Notes under the pieces: generated by a model
Databases searched by the model: none
Told to the model about the DNA's origin: nothing
Seen by the model: only the letters and a program-made list of their open reading frames with translations
Assembly (NCBI GenBank): GCA_964494475.1
Contig: CAZBRS010000059.1
Coordinates: forward strand, 1-35,750
Reading direction: 5' to 3'
From: CAZBRS01 sp964494475
GTDB taxonomy: Bacteria > Myxococcota_A > UBA9042 > CAZBRS01
DNA: 35,750 nucleotides
In this document: positions 8,170 through 20,159 of the stretch, in pieces
How positions within the stretch are numbered: the stretch's first letter is position 1
How the letters are laid out: the number at the start of each line of letters is the position of its first letter
Translations under genes and position numbers: made by a program

Positions 8170-9861
8170 ATGACACGCACGCTGTACACCTGGATCCTGG
8201 CGCTGCCTCTCGCGTTGGCCGCCTGCGGCGCCGCCGACGGCCAAGGCTCCACGGACTGCACGACCAAGGACGACTGCAGCGCCGGCGAGGAGTGCATCCA
8301 GAACAAATGCATCGCGCCCGTCGACGTGTTGCCCGGCGAGGTCGACGACGGTGGGCCCGAGGTCGCACCCGACGTCGCCGACCCCGACGTCCAGGGCGAC
8401 GAGGGGCCGACCCCCGACGTGATCGACGACGGCGCGACCGACGTGCCCCCCATCCCCGACATCCCCGTCGAGGCCGACGACGACCCGCCCACGGTCGCCT
8501 CCACGAGCCCGGCCGCCGACCAGGACAACGTCGACATCCCCTTCACCATCTCGGTGGTCTTCAGCGAGCCCATGAAGACCATGACCATCTACGAGCAGTC
8601 GTTCGAGGTGAAGGACATCAAGGGCGTGCAGATCGCGGGCACCCTGGCCTTCACGAACAACGACACCACCGCCGTGTTCACGCCCACGGTGGGGGTGCTG
8701 GCGGCCTCGCCCTACACGGTCACGCTGAAGGGCTCGATCATCCAGGACGCGGCCGGCAACAAGCTGGGCGAGTGGCAGGCGTTCACGTTCTACACGCGCC
8801 CCCCCAAGGATCTCGAGAAGTACGAGACCCTGGCCGGCAAGTACGCGCCCGTCATCAACCAGGCCACCGACACCGCGGCCCCGCACTACGACTACCTGAC
8901 GCGCTTCGACGTCGACGGCAACTGGAACGGGCTCGATACGCTGCAGTACGTGCAGCAGACGGCCATCTCGCTGCCCGCCCACGTCTACTACGCGGTGTCC
9001 GAGACGGCGAGCCACTACTTCATCCAGTACGTGTACTTCTACCCCTTCCGCAACCCGGCCGAGGCCACCGAGAAATTCGGCAACGACGTGTCGGGAGCGC
9101 TGGTCGTCGTGCAGAAGTACCCCTCCGAGGCGCCCATCGCGGTCGAGACCTACTACAAGCGGCAGTCCGACGAGCCGAGCAACGCGTTCGTCACCACCGA
9201 GTCCGGCATCGTGCCGAACGGCACCAGCCCCGAGGCGCTGCGCATCAACGGGGTGTACCCGAAGGCCGAGCTCTTCCCCGGCGACCGCTACGTGGCCTAC
9301 CTGACGTCGGGTTCGCACCAGTCTTGCGTGTGGAACTGGACGGGCGGTGGCACCATCGTCAACTACTGCAAGCTCTCGGCCGCCATGAAGAACGAGATCG
9401 AGTCCCACCGCATCCAGTACGTGTACAAGGGCGTGGCCGAGGCCCTCGCCAAGGGCGCGGGCTGGCCGGTGGCCAAGGAAGACGTGGGCTACGCGCTCGA
9501 GAGCCTGCTGGTCAAGCTGTGGCCGCGCCGCAAGGCCGTCGACGTGGTGGGCGACAGCGAGCTCACCTACACCCCCGAAGAGGGCCGCCCGGGCGCCAGC
9601 CTGAAGGTGGGCAAATCGTTCGTCACGAGCCTCGACGGCGACTTCGCGTTCACGCCCTGGGCCTGGCGCTGGTGGCAGAGCGGCGTGGCCGGCTACGACC
9701 TGCCGCGCGGTATGATGTTCCTCGATCCGGCGTGGTTCGTGTCCACGCGCCACAACCTGTACACGCCCTTCGACGCCACCGCGAAGACCGGCTTCGCGAC
9801 CGACTACTGCTTCAACGCGTACTTCAACATCGACAACCGCTCGAAGCCCGAGTGCCAATAG
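8170..9861 (+). CDS. Lipoprotein with SbsA-type Ig-like domain and large C-terminal domain
   Basis: 563 residues. Lipoprotein signal ending LALAAC (Cys19). A short Cys-rich knot follows (DCTTKDDCSAGEECIQNKC), then an acidic Asp/Pro/Val spacer to about residue 103. Residues about 104-212 form a Big_5 (SbsA Ig-like) domain, recognised by PPTVASTSPAADQDNV, SVVFSEPM, and TLKGSIIQDAAGNKL. Residues about 215-563 form a separate domain with YDYLTRFDVDGNWNG, HVYYAVSETASHYFIQYVYF and FGNDVSGALVVV. From memory this recalls a group of uncharacterised secreted proteins with a YDYLTRFD start and a HENDxEG-like centre; the central His is not conserved here. Function is unknown; an exposed outer-membrane-anchored protein is likely. 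It is followed after 34 bases by another lipoprotein gene. Confidence 0.8.
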   Translation: MTRTLYTWILALPLALAACGAADGQGSTDCTTKDDCSAGEECIQNKCIAPVDVLPGEVDDGGPEVAPDVADPDVQGDEGPTPDVIDDGATDVPPIPDIPVEADDDPPTVASTSPAADQDNVDIPFTISVVFSEPMKTMTIYEQSFEVKDIKGVQIAGTLAFTNNDTTAVFTPTVGVLAASPYTVTLKGSIIQDAAGNKLGEWQAFTFYTRPPKDLEKYETLAGKYAPVINQATDTAAPHYDYLTRFDVDGNWNGLDTLQYVQQTAISLPAHVYYAVSETASHYFIQYVYFYPFRNPAEATEKFGNDVSGALVVVQKYPSEAPIAVETYYKRQSDEPSNAFVTTESGIVPNGTSPEALRINGVYPKAELFPGDRYVAYLTSGSHQSCVWNWTGGGTIVNYCKLSAAMKNEIESHRIQYVYKGVAEALAKGAGWPVAKEDVGYALESLLVKLWPRRKAVDVVGDSELTYTPEEGRPGASLKVGKSFVTSLDGDFAFTPWAWRWWQSGVAGYDLPRGMMFLDPAWFVSTRHNLYTPFDATAKTGFATDYCFNAYFNIDNRSKPECQ

Positions 9862-9895
9862 CCCCGAGCGCCCGCGCCCCGGAAAGGAAGACCGC

Positions 9896-10894
9896 ATGAG
9901 CCTCCGCGCCCCCCTCCTCGCCCTCGTGCTGTCGTTGGGTTGCGTCGCCTGCGGCGGTGGCACCCTCGGCACCGACGCCGCCACCGACGGGCTCGACGAC
10001 GCGTCGAGCCCCGAGACCGCCGAAGCCCTCGACGACGCGCCCGGGCCCGAGGCCACGCCCGACGTGGCCGACGAAGACAGCGGACCGATCTCGACCACGT
10101 GCGACCAGACGGGCAAGGCGCCCTTCGGCAGCGACCCCGCCATCCAGAGCCCCACGGGCGTGGCGACCAACGGCAGCTTCGTGTTCGTCACCGACCCCGC
10201 CGGCGGCGCCGTGCTGAAGTTCACCGACACGCTCACGTTCGCCGACCGCATCGAGGGCTTCGACGGCCTGCCGGCCGGGGGCTTCGAGCCCTATGGCATC
10301 GCGGTCGACAGCGACAAGATCTACGTGACCGACACCAGCAGCGGTCGCGTCCTGAAGGCCACGCGCAGCGGCGTGTTCGAGAAGGCCTGGGGCGACGGTC
10401 AGGACGGCGGCCCCACGCTCGTGCAGCCCAAGGGCCTCGCGCTGGCCGGCGACACCCTGTACGTCGCCGACGCCGGCGACGGCTCGATCTACGCCTACTC
10501 GACCAGCGGCACGTTGCTCCGCACCATCAGCCAGGGCGAGCTCGACGAACCCGTGGCGCTGGCCGTCACGGGAGAGCAGGTGCTGGTGGCCGACCAGTCG
10601 GCGGGAGTCCTGGTCGTGTTCGCGACCTCGGGGGGCGAGCTGGCCCGCTACGACCTCGACGGCCAGCTGAGCGAACCCTCCAGCCTCGCCGTCGACGGCG
10701 ACCGCATCTACGTGACCGACCGCAAGAAGAGCCGGCTGTTCAAGGCCTCGATGCAGAACACGCTGCTCGGCTGGTGCGGCGGCGAAGGCGCGGGCAGCGG
10801 GCAGCTCTCGCGACCGCGCGGCCTGGCGGTGCTGGCGGGCGAGGTCTTCGTGGCCGACTACGGCAACGAGCGGCTCGTCAAGGTCCACCCCTGA
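9896..10894 (+). CDS. NHL-type six-bladed beta-propeller lipoprotein
   Basis: 332 residues; ATG with GGAAAGGAAG upstream. The signal peptide ends with two candidate lipobox cysteines (LSLGC16 and CVAC19); the second fits better, but neither is ideal. An Asp/Ala/Pro-rich spacer runs to about residue 65. From about residue 80 six repeated blades follow, each with the NHL pattern of P.G[VIL]A followed by [IV][YF]V[TA]D and a turn: SPTGVA..VFVTD, YGIAV..IYVTD, PKGLAL..LYVAD, PVALAV..VLVAD, PSSLAV..IYVTD, PRGLAV..VFVAD. NHL propellers bind protein, RNA or glycan partners; in an outer-membrane lipoprotein a protein or glycan ligand is likely. It probably shares the transcript of the gene at 8170. 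Confidence 0.85.
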   Translation: MSLRAPLLALVLSLGCVACGGGTLGTDAATDGLDDASSPETAEALDDAPGPEATPDVADEDSGPISTTCDQTGKAPFGSDPAIQSPTGVATNGSFVFVTDPAGGAVLKFTDTLTFADRIEGFDGLPAGGFEPYGIAVDSDKIYVTDTSSGRVLKATRSGVFEKAWGDGQDGGPTLVQPKGLALAGDTLYVADAGDGSIYAYSTSGTLLRTISQGELDEPVALAVTGEQVLVADQSAGVLVVFATSGGELARYDLDGQLSEPSSLAVDGDRIYVTDRKKSRLFKASMQNTLLGWCGGEGAGSGQLSRPRGLAVLAGEVFVADYGNERLVKVHP

Positions 10895-10922
10895 CGCTGC
10901 ACCCTCGGTAGAACCTCGCCGG

Positions 10923-10971
10923 TTCGATTGGGCACCCACCTGATTCGATTGGGCACCCGCGAGGGGTGCCC
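10923..10971. repeat. Direct repeat plus hairpin before the molybdenum hydroxylase operon
   Basis: A 15-base direct repeat (TTCGATTGGGCACCC) occurs at 10923-10937 and 10944-10958, with a 21-base period. The end of the second copy (GGGCACCC, 10951-10958) pairs with GGGTGCCC at 10964-10971 across a five-base loop. The hairpin ends four bases before the -35 box at 10976. It could terminate the upstream transcript (no T-run), act as an operator, or be a REP-like dispersed element. Confidence 0.7.
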
Positions 10972-10975
10972 CTAC

Positions 10976-11004
10976 TTGCACGTCTGGGGTCCGTCGTCGA
11001 TAAT
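10976..11004 (+). promoter_or_regulatory. Sigma-70-type promoter of the molybdenum hydroxylase operon
   Basis: TTGCAC (10976-10981), a 17-base spacer and GATAAT (10999-11004). The predicted transcript start is near 11011, giving a leader of about 25 bases to the TTG at 11036. This excludes upstream start codons in the same frame. Confidence 0.75.
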
Positions 11005-11035
11005 CCCGTTCGCATCCTGTCCCCCGGAGGCCCGG

Positions 11036-11927
11036 TTGGAACACTTCTGGAACCCAGGCACCCTCGCCGAGGCGCTGGCCGTCCTGGCTGCCGAACGCGA
11101 CGCCGTCATGCCCGTGGCCGGCGGCACCGACCTGGTGCTTCGCCTCCGACAGGGGCGGTTCGCGCCGCGCGGGCTCGTGTCGGTGCGGCGCCTGCGCGGC
11201 CTCGACGGCGGCGCGGCGCGCCTCGAGGGCGACGAGTTGGTGCTCGACGCGCTGGCGCCCCTGGCCGACGTGATCACGGCCGCGGCCGCGCGTGAGCACG
11301 CCCCCGAGTTGGTGGCCGCGCTCCGCACCATCGGCTCGCCCGCCATTCGCAACGTGGCCACCCTGGCCGGCAACGTGGTCAACGCCTCCCCCGCGGCCGA
11401 CTCGCTGCCTCCGCTCCTGGTGCTCGGCGCCGAGGTGGTGCTGCAGCGCCGTGAGGGCTCGCGACGGCTGCCGTTGGCGGCCTTCCTCACGGGGCCCGGG
11501 CGAACCACGCGCGCCCCCGACGAGCTGCTGACCACCCTGCGCCTCCGCCTTCCGCCCGCGGCTGGCAAGCGCGTGGCGGTCTTCCGCAAGTTCGGCAAGC
11601 GCCGCGCCAACATCATCGCGTCGGCCAACGTGGCGGCGCGGCTCCAGGTGGTCGAGGGGCGCGTGGGCTACGCGCGCCTGGCGGCGGGGGGCGTGGCAGC
11701 CACGCCGCGACGCCTCACGGCCCTCGAGGGGCTGCTCACGGGCCAACCCGCGACCGCCGACCTCTTCGCGCGCGTCGAGGCGGCCGCGTTGGCGGCCATC
11801 GACGGGCTCATCCAACCCATCTCCGACGTGCGGGGCGGGGCGGCCTTCAAGCGCGCCCTGGTCCTGCAGGCGGTCGAGGCCCTGTGCGCCCGGGCGGCCC
11901 GGGCGGCCGCGGGGGAGGAGGCCGGCG

Positions 11928-11938
<11 letters not shown>
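11036..11938 (+). CDS. Molybdenum hydroxylase, FAD-binding (medium) subunit
   Basis: 300 residues from TTG 11036. I chose it because GGAGG (11026-11030) sits five bases upstream, the promoter leaves no room for earlier starts, and it gives the canonical beginning EHFWNPGTLAEALAVLA. FAD-binding motifs of the CoxM/XdhB family are present: AGGTDLVLRLRQG near residue 25-37 and TIGSPAIRNVATLAGNVVNASPAAD near 100-123. The C-terminal CO_deh_flav_C domain begins near 180 (FRKFGKRRANIIASANVAARL) and ends before a short Ala-rich tail. The subunit passes electrons from the Fe-S centres through FAD to NAD+ or another acceptor. It overlaps the next gene by 11 bases, in the M-S-L order. Confidence 0.92.
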
Positions 11939-12406
<468 letters not shown>

Positions 12407-12410
<4 letters not shown>

Positions 12411-14689
12411 GCATCGGCCACTCCCCCACGCGCGTCGACGTGCGCCCCAAGGCGGCCGGGCGGGCGCGCTACGTCGACGACCTCGTGCTCCCCGGAATGC
12501 TGCACGCGGCGCTGGCCACGGCGCCCACGCCCCACGGCAGGCTGCTCGAGCTCGACACGTCCGAGGCTGCGGCCATGCCCGGCGTGGTCGCGGTGCTCAC
12601 CGCGGCCGACGTCCCCGGCGAGAACCAGGTGGGCTGCGTCTTCCCCGACCAGCCCCTGCTGGTCGACGAGGCCTTCCGCTTCCTGGGCGACCGCCTGGCC
12701 ATCGTGGTGGCCTCGAGCCGCGAGGCCGCGAACCGCGCCGCCAAGCGCGTGCGGGTGCGCCACGAGGCGTTGCCCGTGGTGACCGACCCGGTCGCCGCGC
12801 TCGAACCCGAGTCGCCCCAGGCCCACCCCAAGGGCAACCTGATCGCCCACCAGGTGGTGCGCAAGGGCGACGTCGACCGGGCCTTCGCCGACGCCGAGAT
12901 CGTGCTCGAGGGGGTCTGGCAGGCCCCGTACCAGGAGCACGCCTACCTCGAGAACAACGGCGTGGTGGCGATCCCCGAGGCCGACGGCGGCCTGACCCTG
13001 CACGTGAGCATGCAGTGCCCCTGGTACGTGCAAGGCGCGGTGGCGCGTGTCCTCGGGTTGCCCCTGGCGGCCGTGCGCGTCATCCAGGCCACCACGGGCG
13101 GAGCCTTCGGCGGCAAGGAGGACTACCCCTCCGAGCCCGCCGCCTGCGCCGCCGTCGCCGCGCACAGGCTGGGCCGGCCCGTGAAGCTGATCTTCGAGCG
13201 CGGCGACGACATGGTGCGCAGCACGAAGCGCCATCGCGTGCGCACCCACCTGCGGGTGGCCGCCCGGAGCGACGGCACGCTGCTGGGCGTCGAGGCGACG
13301 CTGCACGTCGACGCCGGCGCGTACGCGGGCCTGTCGACCGTGGTGGCCGAGCGCGCCAACATCTCGGCCGTGGGCCCCTACCGGGTCGAGAACGCGCGCG
13401 TCGACACCTACGTGGTGCGCACCAACAACCTGTTCGGCGGGGCCTTCCGCGGCTTCGGGCACCCCCAGGTGGCCTTCGCCTTCGAGTCGATGATCGACGA
13501 GCTCGCCCTGCGCCTGGGCCTCGACCCCGGCGTGCTGCGCCTGAAGAACGCCGCCGGCCCCGACGACACGGCGCTCTCGGGCCAGCCCCTGGCCGGCAGC
13601 GGGCCCATCCGCCGCGTGCTCGAGGAGGCGCTGGCCGCCTCGGACTTCAGCGCCCGGCGCGAGGCCCTCACCGCTTCGAACGCAGCGGGCGGCCCGACCC
13701 GTCGGGGCCTGGGCCTCGGCTACATCCTGTACGGGGTGGGCCTGCACGCGGGCGGCCAGCACCTCGAAGGCTCGGGCGCGCTGGTGCAGCTGCTGCGCGA
13801 CGGCTCGGCCCAGGTGGCCATCGGCGGCACCGAGATCGGGCAGGGGGCCGCGACGGTGTGCGCCCAGATCGCCGCCGAGCTCCTGGCCGTGCCCCTCGAC
13901 CGCGTGCGCGTGCTGCCGACCGACACCGGCGTGCTGCCCGACAGCGGGCCCACGGTGGCGTCCCGCACCACGCTCCTCAGCGGCAACGCGGTCAAGGACG
14001 CCGCCTCGCGCATCCGCGAGCGCCTGTTGCCCATCGCCGCCGAGCTGCTCGGCGTGCACCCGGATCGCATCGAGTCGACCGCGGGCGCCTGGCGCGATCC
14101 CGAGAGCGGCCGCGAGGTCTCGACGGTCGAGGTGGCCGGGCTCGCCTGGCGCCGCAAGCAGAAGCTGGCCGAGAGCGGCTGGTGGGCGCCCCCGCCCAAG
14201 CGCTGGGACCCCGCCCGCGGCCAGGGCGACGCGTACCTCGTCTACGCAGCGGCCGCCCACGTGGCCGAGGTCGAGGTCGACCTCGCGAGCGGCGAGGCGC
14301 GCGCGCTGAAGGTCTGGGCCGTGCACGACGTGGGCCGCGCCCTGCACCCCGACATGCTGCGGGGCCAGGTCTACGGCGGAGTGGCGCAAGGCGTGGGCTA
14401 CGCGCTCATGGAAGACCTGCAACTGAAGGACGGCGTGCCCCTGAACGCGAACTTCACCGACTACCTGATCCCGACCACGCTCGACATGCCCGACGTCGAC
14501 GTGATCATCGTCGAGGAGCCCTTCAAGGACGGACCCTTCGGCGCCAAGGGAGTTGGAGAGCCCGCGCTCATCCCGTGCCCGGCCGCCGTGGCCAACGCCA
14601 TGTCGCACGCCTGCGGCGTACGCTTCCGCGAGCTGCCCATCACGCCCGAGCGCGTGCTGGCGGCCACCTCGCGCTTCATGCCTCGCTGA
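12407..14689 (+). CDS. Molybdenum hydroxylase, molybdopterin-binding (large) subunit, xanthine dehydrogenase type
   Basis: 760 residues from ATG 12407 (ATGA overlap, GGGAGGG upstream). The N-terminal a/b hammerhead domain starts at TRVDVRPKAAGRARYVDD. Mo-cofactor motifs are in order: QEHAYLENN near 178, TTGGAFGGKE near 228-237, GGAFRGFGHPQ from Gly344, GGTEIGQGA near 474, and the C-terminal GAKGVGEPALIP with the catalytic Glu at 718. The GGAFRGFG motif is that of xanthine dehydrogenase and relatives, not the AYRCSFR loop of CO dehydrogenase. Purines, nicotinate or other N-heterocycles and aldehydes are possible substrates; the sequence alone does not decide. No XdhC-type sulfurase chaperone or Mo-cofactor gene is in the window. 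Confidence 0.9.
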
Positions 14690-14702
14690 TCGACGGTGAG
14701 GC

Positions 14703-15974
14703 TCAGAACTTCAGCGCCAGCGATATCGACAGCAGGTGGTGGGCCGACGCGTCGACGATGAAGCGCGAGCCCAGCTTGTCGAGGTTCTCGTTGTAGACGG
14801 GGTTGAACTCGGAGGCCGCGTCGACGGTGCCGTTCAGGTTGGTGTCCTTCCCGGCGTCGGCGTTCGTGAGGTAGTGGCTCTTGTCGAACTGGAACTCGTA
14901 GCCCGCCTTGAACTGCACGTACTCGATGACGTCGACGTTCAGGCCGAACCAGGTGCGGAACGAGCCGTAGTGGCTGATGTCGGTGAGCCCGGTGGCCGCC
15001 GTCAGGCCCGCCCTGGGCAAGGTGGCCGTGCACGTGGGCGCGTCGGCCGTGGCGCACGTGGAGGCCGCCAGCGCCTCGAAGAGCTCGCTGTAGGCGCGCC
15101 CCTCGAAGCGGTAGTCGCTGCCGAGGCCCACGTCGAACGAGACGCGCCGGTTGGCCGCCGGGCGTTCCCAGGGGACGATCTCGAGCCCCAGGTTGATGCC
15201 CAGCCGGTGCCCGGGGTCCACGAGGCTCTGCGCGGGGCCGTAGCTCTTGTAGAGCGCCGCCGAGGTGGGGAACAGGAGGTGGCCGTAGGCCTCGAAGTAG
15301 GGCTCGACCACGCCGAAGAAGCGGCGACTGACCGACGTCTGCAGGCGCCACTGTACGAGCCCCTCGCCCACGGCCCCGTTGCCGCCGCGGCGCACCGCGG
15401 CCGAGGGGACCGTGAGCTCGGACAGAATGCGCCAGTCGGCCTCGTCGGGATCGCGGTCCTGGTTGAAGGGCTCCCAGCGGAAGCCGAAGCGGACGTCGCC
15501 CACACCGGAGCGCTTCGGGCCGTCGAAGGGCACGTGGAACAGGAACTGGGCGCCGTTCGGATCGACCGAGGTGGTGTCGGGCGACACGCCGGGCTGGTAG
15601 CGGTAGCTGGTCTGGTCGGCGAACCAGATGGGGATGGTGACGAACACGTCGAGGTCGTGCCAGAGCGCGAGGCGCGGCGTCAGGTCGATCCACTGCATGG
15701 AGCGCGAGTAGCTGAGCTCTTTCACGAAGAGCACGTCGTTGGTGCTGCAGAGCGTGGTCCCGCCCGTACCCTTGGTGCCGGCCAGGCAGATCTTCTCGCG
15801 GTTCAGCTTGGCCAGATCGAAACCGTAGTGGTAGCTGGTCTCGACCGCGGCGTCGAAGACGTTGCCGGCCTCGAAGTCGAAGGACGAGAGCGTGAGCGTG
15901 CGCTCACCGGCGGCGGCGGAGCCCGCCAGCCACGCGAACGCCAGGAACCCCAGCGCCAGGCGACGGACGTGCAC
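14703..15974 (-). CDS. Outer-membrane beta-barrel protein, unknown function
   Basis: 423 residues. GTG start at 15974 with AGGGG seven bases upstream. Signal peptide of about 22 residues (LALGFLAFAWLAGSAAA). The mature part alternates hydrophobic and polar residues with many aromatic girdle residues. It contains transporter-channel-like strands such as LALWHDLDVFVTIPIWFAD, GVGDVRFGFRWEPF, YFEAYGHLLFP, and VEYVQFKAGYEF-type segments, and ends in ...SISLALKF with the terminal Phe typical of BAM substrates. The pattern GxGDVxFGxRW resembles the MetA-pathway-phenol/transporter-type barrels, but I cannot assign a family. It follows the HU/IHF-like gene by ten bases, so the two are co-transcribed; the two genes have no obvious common role. 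Confidence 0.8.
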   Translation of the reverse strand: MHVRRLALGFLAFAWLAGSAAAGERTLTLSSFDFEAGNVFDAAVETSYHYGFDLAKLNREKICLAGTKGTGGTTLCSTNDVLFVKELSYSRSMQWIDLTPRLALWHDLDVFVTIPIWFADQTSYRYQPGVSPDTTSVDPNGAQFLFHVPFDGPKRSGVGDVRFGFRWEPFNQDRDPDEADWRILSELTVPSAAVRRGGNGAVGEGLVQWRLQTSVSRRFFGVVEPYFEAYGHLLFPTSAALYKSYGPAQSLVDPGHRLGINLGLEIVPWERPAANRRVSFDVGLGSDYRFEGRAYSELFEALAASTCATADAPTCTATLPRAGLTAATGLTDISHYGSFRTWFGLNVDVIEYVQFKAGYEFQFDKSHYLTNADAGKDTNLNGTVDAASEFNPVYNENLDKLGSRFIVDASAHHLLSISLALKF

Positions 15975-15984
15975 CGGGTTGCCC

Positions 15985-16260
15985 CTACGTATTGAGGAGT
16001 TCGTAGATGGCCTTCGAGGCCTTGAAGGCCGGCATGCGCTTGGGCGGCACCTTGACCGACGTGCCCGTGCGGGGGTTCCGCCCCGTGTAGGCGTCGTAGG
16101 ACTTCACGCGGAAGTTGCCGAAGTTGCGGACCTCGACCTTGTCGCCCTGGTGCAGGGCATCGGCGATGGCCTCGAACACGGTGTTGACGACCACCGCAGC
16201 GGCGATCTTGTTCAGGCCCGCCTTGTCGCTCAGGGCCTCGATCAACTCGGACTTCGTCAT
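15985..16260 (-). CDS. HU/IHF-family DNA-bending protein
   Basis: 91 residues, the normal size. It starts MTKSELIEAL as IHF subunits do, has the helical dimerisation part to about residue 45, GDKVEVRNFGNFRVK, and the DNA-binding arm TGRNPRTGTSVKVPPKR with the intercalating Pro. The ending MPAFKASKAIYELL matches the family. The protein works as a dimer that bends DNA in nucleoid organisation and in transcription, for example at sigma-54 promoters. Whether it is HU or an IHF subunit cannot be settled from one sequence; the start and arm are nearer to IHF-beta. It is transcribed divergently from secA and is the first gene of the operon with the barrel protein. Confidence 0.93.
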   Translation of the reverse strand: MTKSELIEALSDKAGLNKIAAAVVVNTVFEAIADALHQGDKVEVRNFGNFRVKSYDAYTGRNPRTGTSVKVPPKRMPAFKASKAIYELLNT

Positions 16261-16296
16261 CGCCCTCTTCCTCTCGTCCCTCTCGAAATCCCCGGC

Positions 16297-16324
16297 ATTA
16301 TACGCGAGTCGCAGGCCCGCGCAA
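16297..16324 (-). promoter_or_regulatory. Promoter of the HU/IHF-like gene
   Basis: Minus strand: TTGCGC (16319-16324), a 16-base spacer and a perfect TATAAT (16297-16302), 36 bases before the ATG at 16260. An AGGAAGAGGG RBS follows. It lies back to back with the secA promoter. Confidence 0.7.
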
Positions 16325-16347
16325 CCAGAAAGTGTTGAACTTCGTTC

Positions 16348-16376
16348 TTGAATTGTCTCGGGGCGGCCCCTATGAT
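16348..16376 (+). promoter_or_regulatory. Promoter of the secA operon
   Basis: TTGAAT (16348-16353), a 17-base spacer and TATGAT (16371-16376), 37 bases before the secA ATG. A second TTGAAC at 16335-16340 is too far away to pair with this -10. Confidence 0.75.
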
Positions 16377-16413
16377 CCTCGCGGCGCCACGAACCGCTGA
16401 AAGCGCTAAATAG

Positions 16414-19170
<2,757 letters not shown>

Positions 19171-19182
19171 GGGGCCCGCAGC

Positions 19183-20127
19183 ATGCAAGAGCGATTCGGG
19201 AAGGCGCTGAAGGGCATCCTGGCGAGCTACGAGGAGCACGGCGCCATCAACCACGTCGACGGACCCGACCTGCCGTCGCGCTCCGACATCGAGCAGATCG
19301 TCGACGACCTCGAGCTCGTGATCTTCCCCGGCTTCTTCGGCCAGGCGCGCGTCACGCGCTCGAACCTCGAGTACCTCATCGGGCAGAAGTGCGACGCGAT
19401 CCGCGAGCGCCTGACCGCCGAGATCTGGAAGAGCCTGCGCTGGCAATGCGAGCGCGACGAGTGCTGCGAGCGCTTCGACGACTGCCGCGACCTGGCGGCG
19501 ACCACGGTGTTCGAGCTGCTCGAGGCCATCCCCGATCTGCGCCGCACGCTGATGATCGACGCCGAGGCGGCCCTCCGGGGCGATCCCGCCGCGCGCAGCC
19601 TGTCCGAGATCATCGTGTGTTACCCGGGCTTCCACGCCATCACCATCCACCGCATCGCCAACTTCCTGTGGCGGCGCCAGGTGCCGCTCATCCCGCGCAT
19701 GATGAGCGAGTACGTGCACGGCAAGACCGGCATCGACATCCACCCCGGCGCCACCATCGGCGAGGGCATCTTCATCGACCACGGCAACGCGGTGGTCATC
19801 GGCGAGACCACCGACATCGGGCGCAACGCCAAGATCTACCAGGGCGTCACCCTGGGCGCGCTGTCGGTGAAGAAGGTCGAGGGGTTGCCCGCGGGTCAGC
19901 GCAACAAGCGCCACCCCACGCTCGAAGACAACGTCACGCTCTACTCGGGCGCCACCATCCTGGGGGGCGACACGGTCATCGGCGAGGGCGCGGTCATCGG
20001 CGGCAACTGCTGGCTGACACGCTCGGTGCCCCCGCACACGCAGGTCATCCTGAACCCGCCGTACCTGCTCTTCCGTGACAAGAAGCGCCGCGTCGTCGAA
20101 GAGTTTCCCATGGACTTCGAGATCTGA
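19183..20127 (+). CDS. cysE: Serine O-acetyltransferase (CysE/EpsC type)
   Basis: 314 residues, longer than E. coli CysE (273) but normal for the long form. The N-terminal helical domain (residues 1-145) is followed by the left-handed beta-helix built of hexapeptide repeats. Catalytic residues match the family: Asp185 in GIDIHPGA and His200 in FIDHGNAVVIGE are 15 residues apart, like Asp143 and His158 of CysE. The motif QRNKRHPTLEDNV and the later GATILGGDTVIGEGAVIG are also conserved. The enzyme makes O-acetylserine from serine and acetyl-CoA, the first step of cysteine synthesis, and is usually inhibited by cysteine. No O-acetylserine sulfhydrylase gene is in the window. It sits between secA and a small lipoprotein gene. 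Confidence 0.93.
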   Translation: MQERFGKALKGILASYEEHGAINHVDGPDLPSRSDIEQIVDDLELVIFPGFFGQARVTRSNLEYLIGQKCDAIRERLTAEIWKSLRWQCERDECCERFDDCRDLAATTVFELLEAIPDLRRTLMIDAEAALRGDPAARSLSEIIVCYPGFHAITIHRIANFLWRRQVPLIPRMMSEYVHGKTGIDIHPGATIGEGIFIDHGNAVVIGETTDIGRNAKIYQGVTLGALSVKKVEGLPAGQRNKRHPTLEDNVTLYSGATILGGDTVIGEGAVIGGNCWLTRSVPPHTQVILNPPYLLFRDKKRRVVEEFPMDFEI

Positions 20128-20159
20128 TACAAGAACCCATCGCCTCCCGGAGGAAGAAC

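Noticed and set aside
6267..9899. Long plus-strand open frame (1210 residues) opposite the Lol-type permease
   Set aside because: Low-complexity Gln/His/Arg/Ala product spanning two real genes on both strands and a promoter region; a GC shadow.
10928..11035. Longer start (TTG 10928) for the FAD subunit of the molybdenum hydroxylase
   Set aside because: The extra 36 residues would be encoded by the direct repeat, the hairpin and the promoter; the TTG at 11036 has a GGAGG at the ideal distance and the family N-terminus.
14680..14702. Terminator hairpin between the Mo subunit gene and the convergent barrel gene
   Set aside because: A short imperfect stem (GCCTC with GAGGC) spans the stop codon, but there is no T-run and the gap is only 13 bases.
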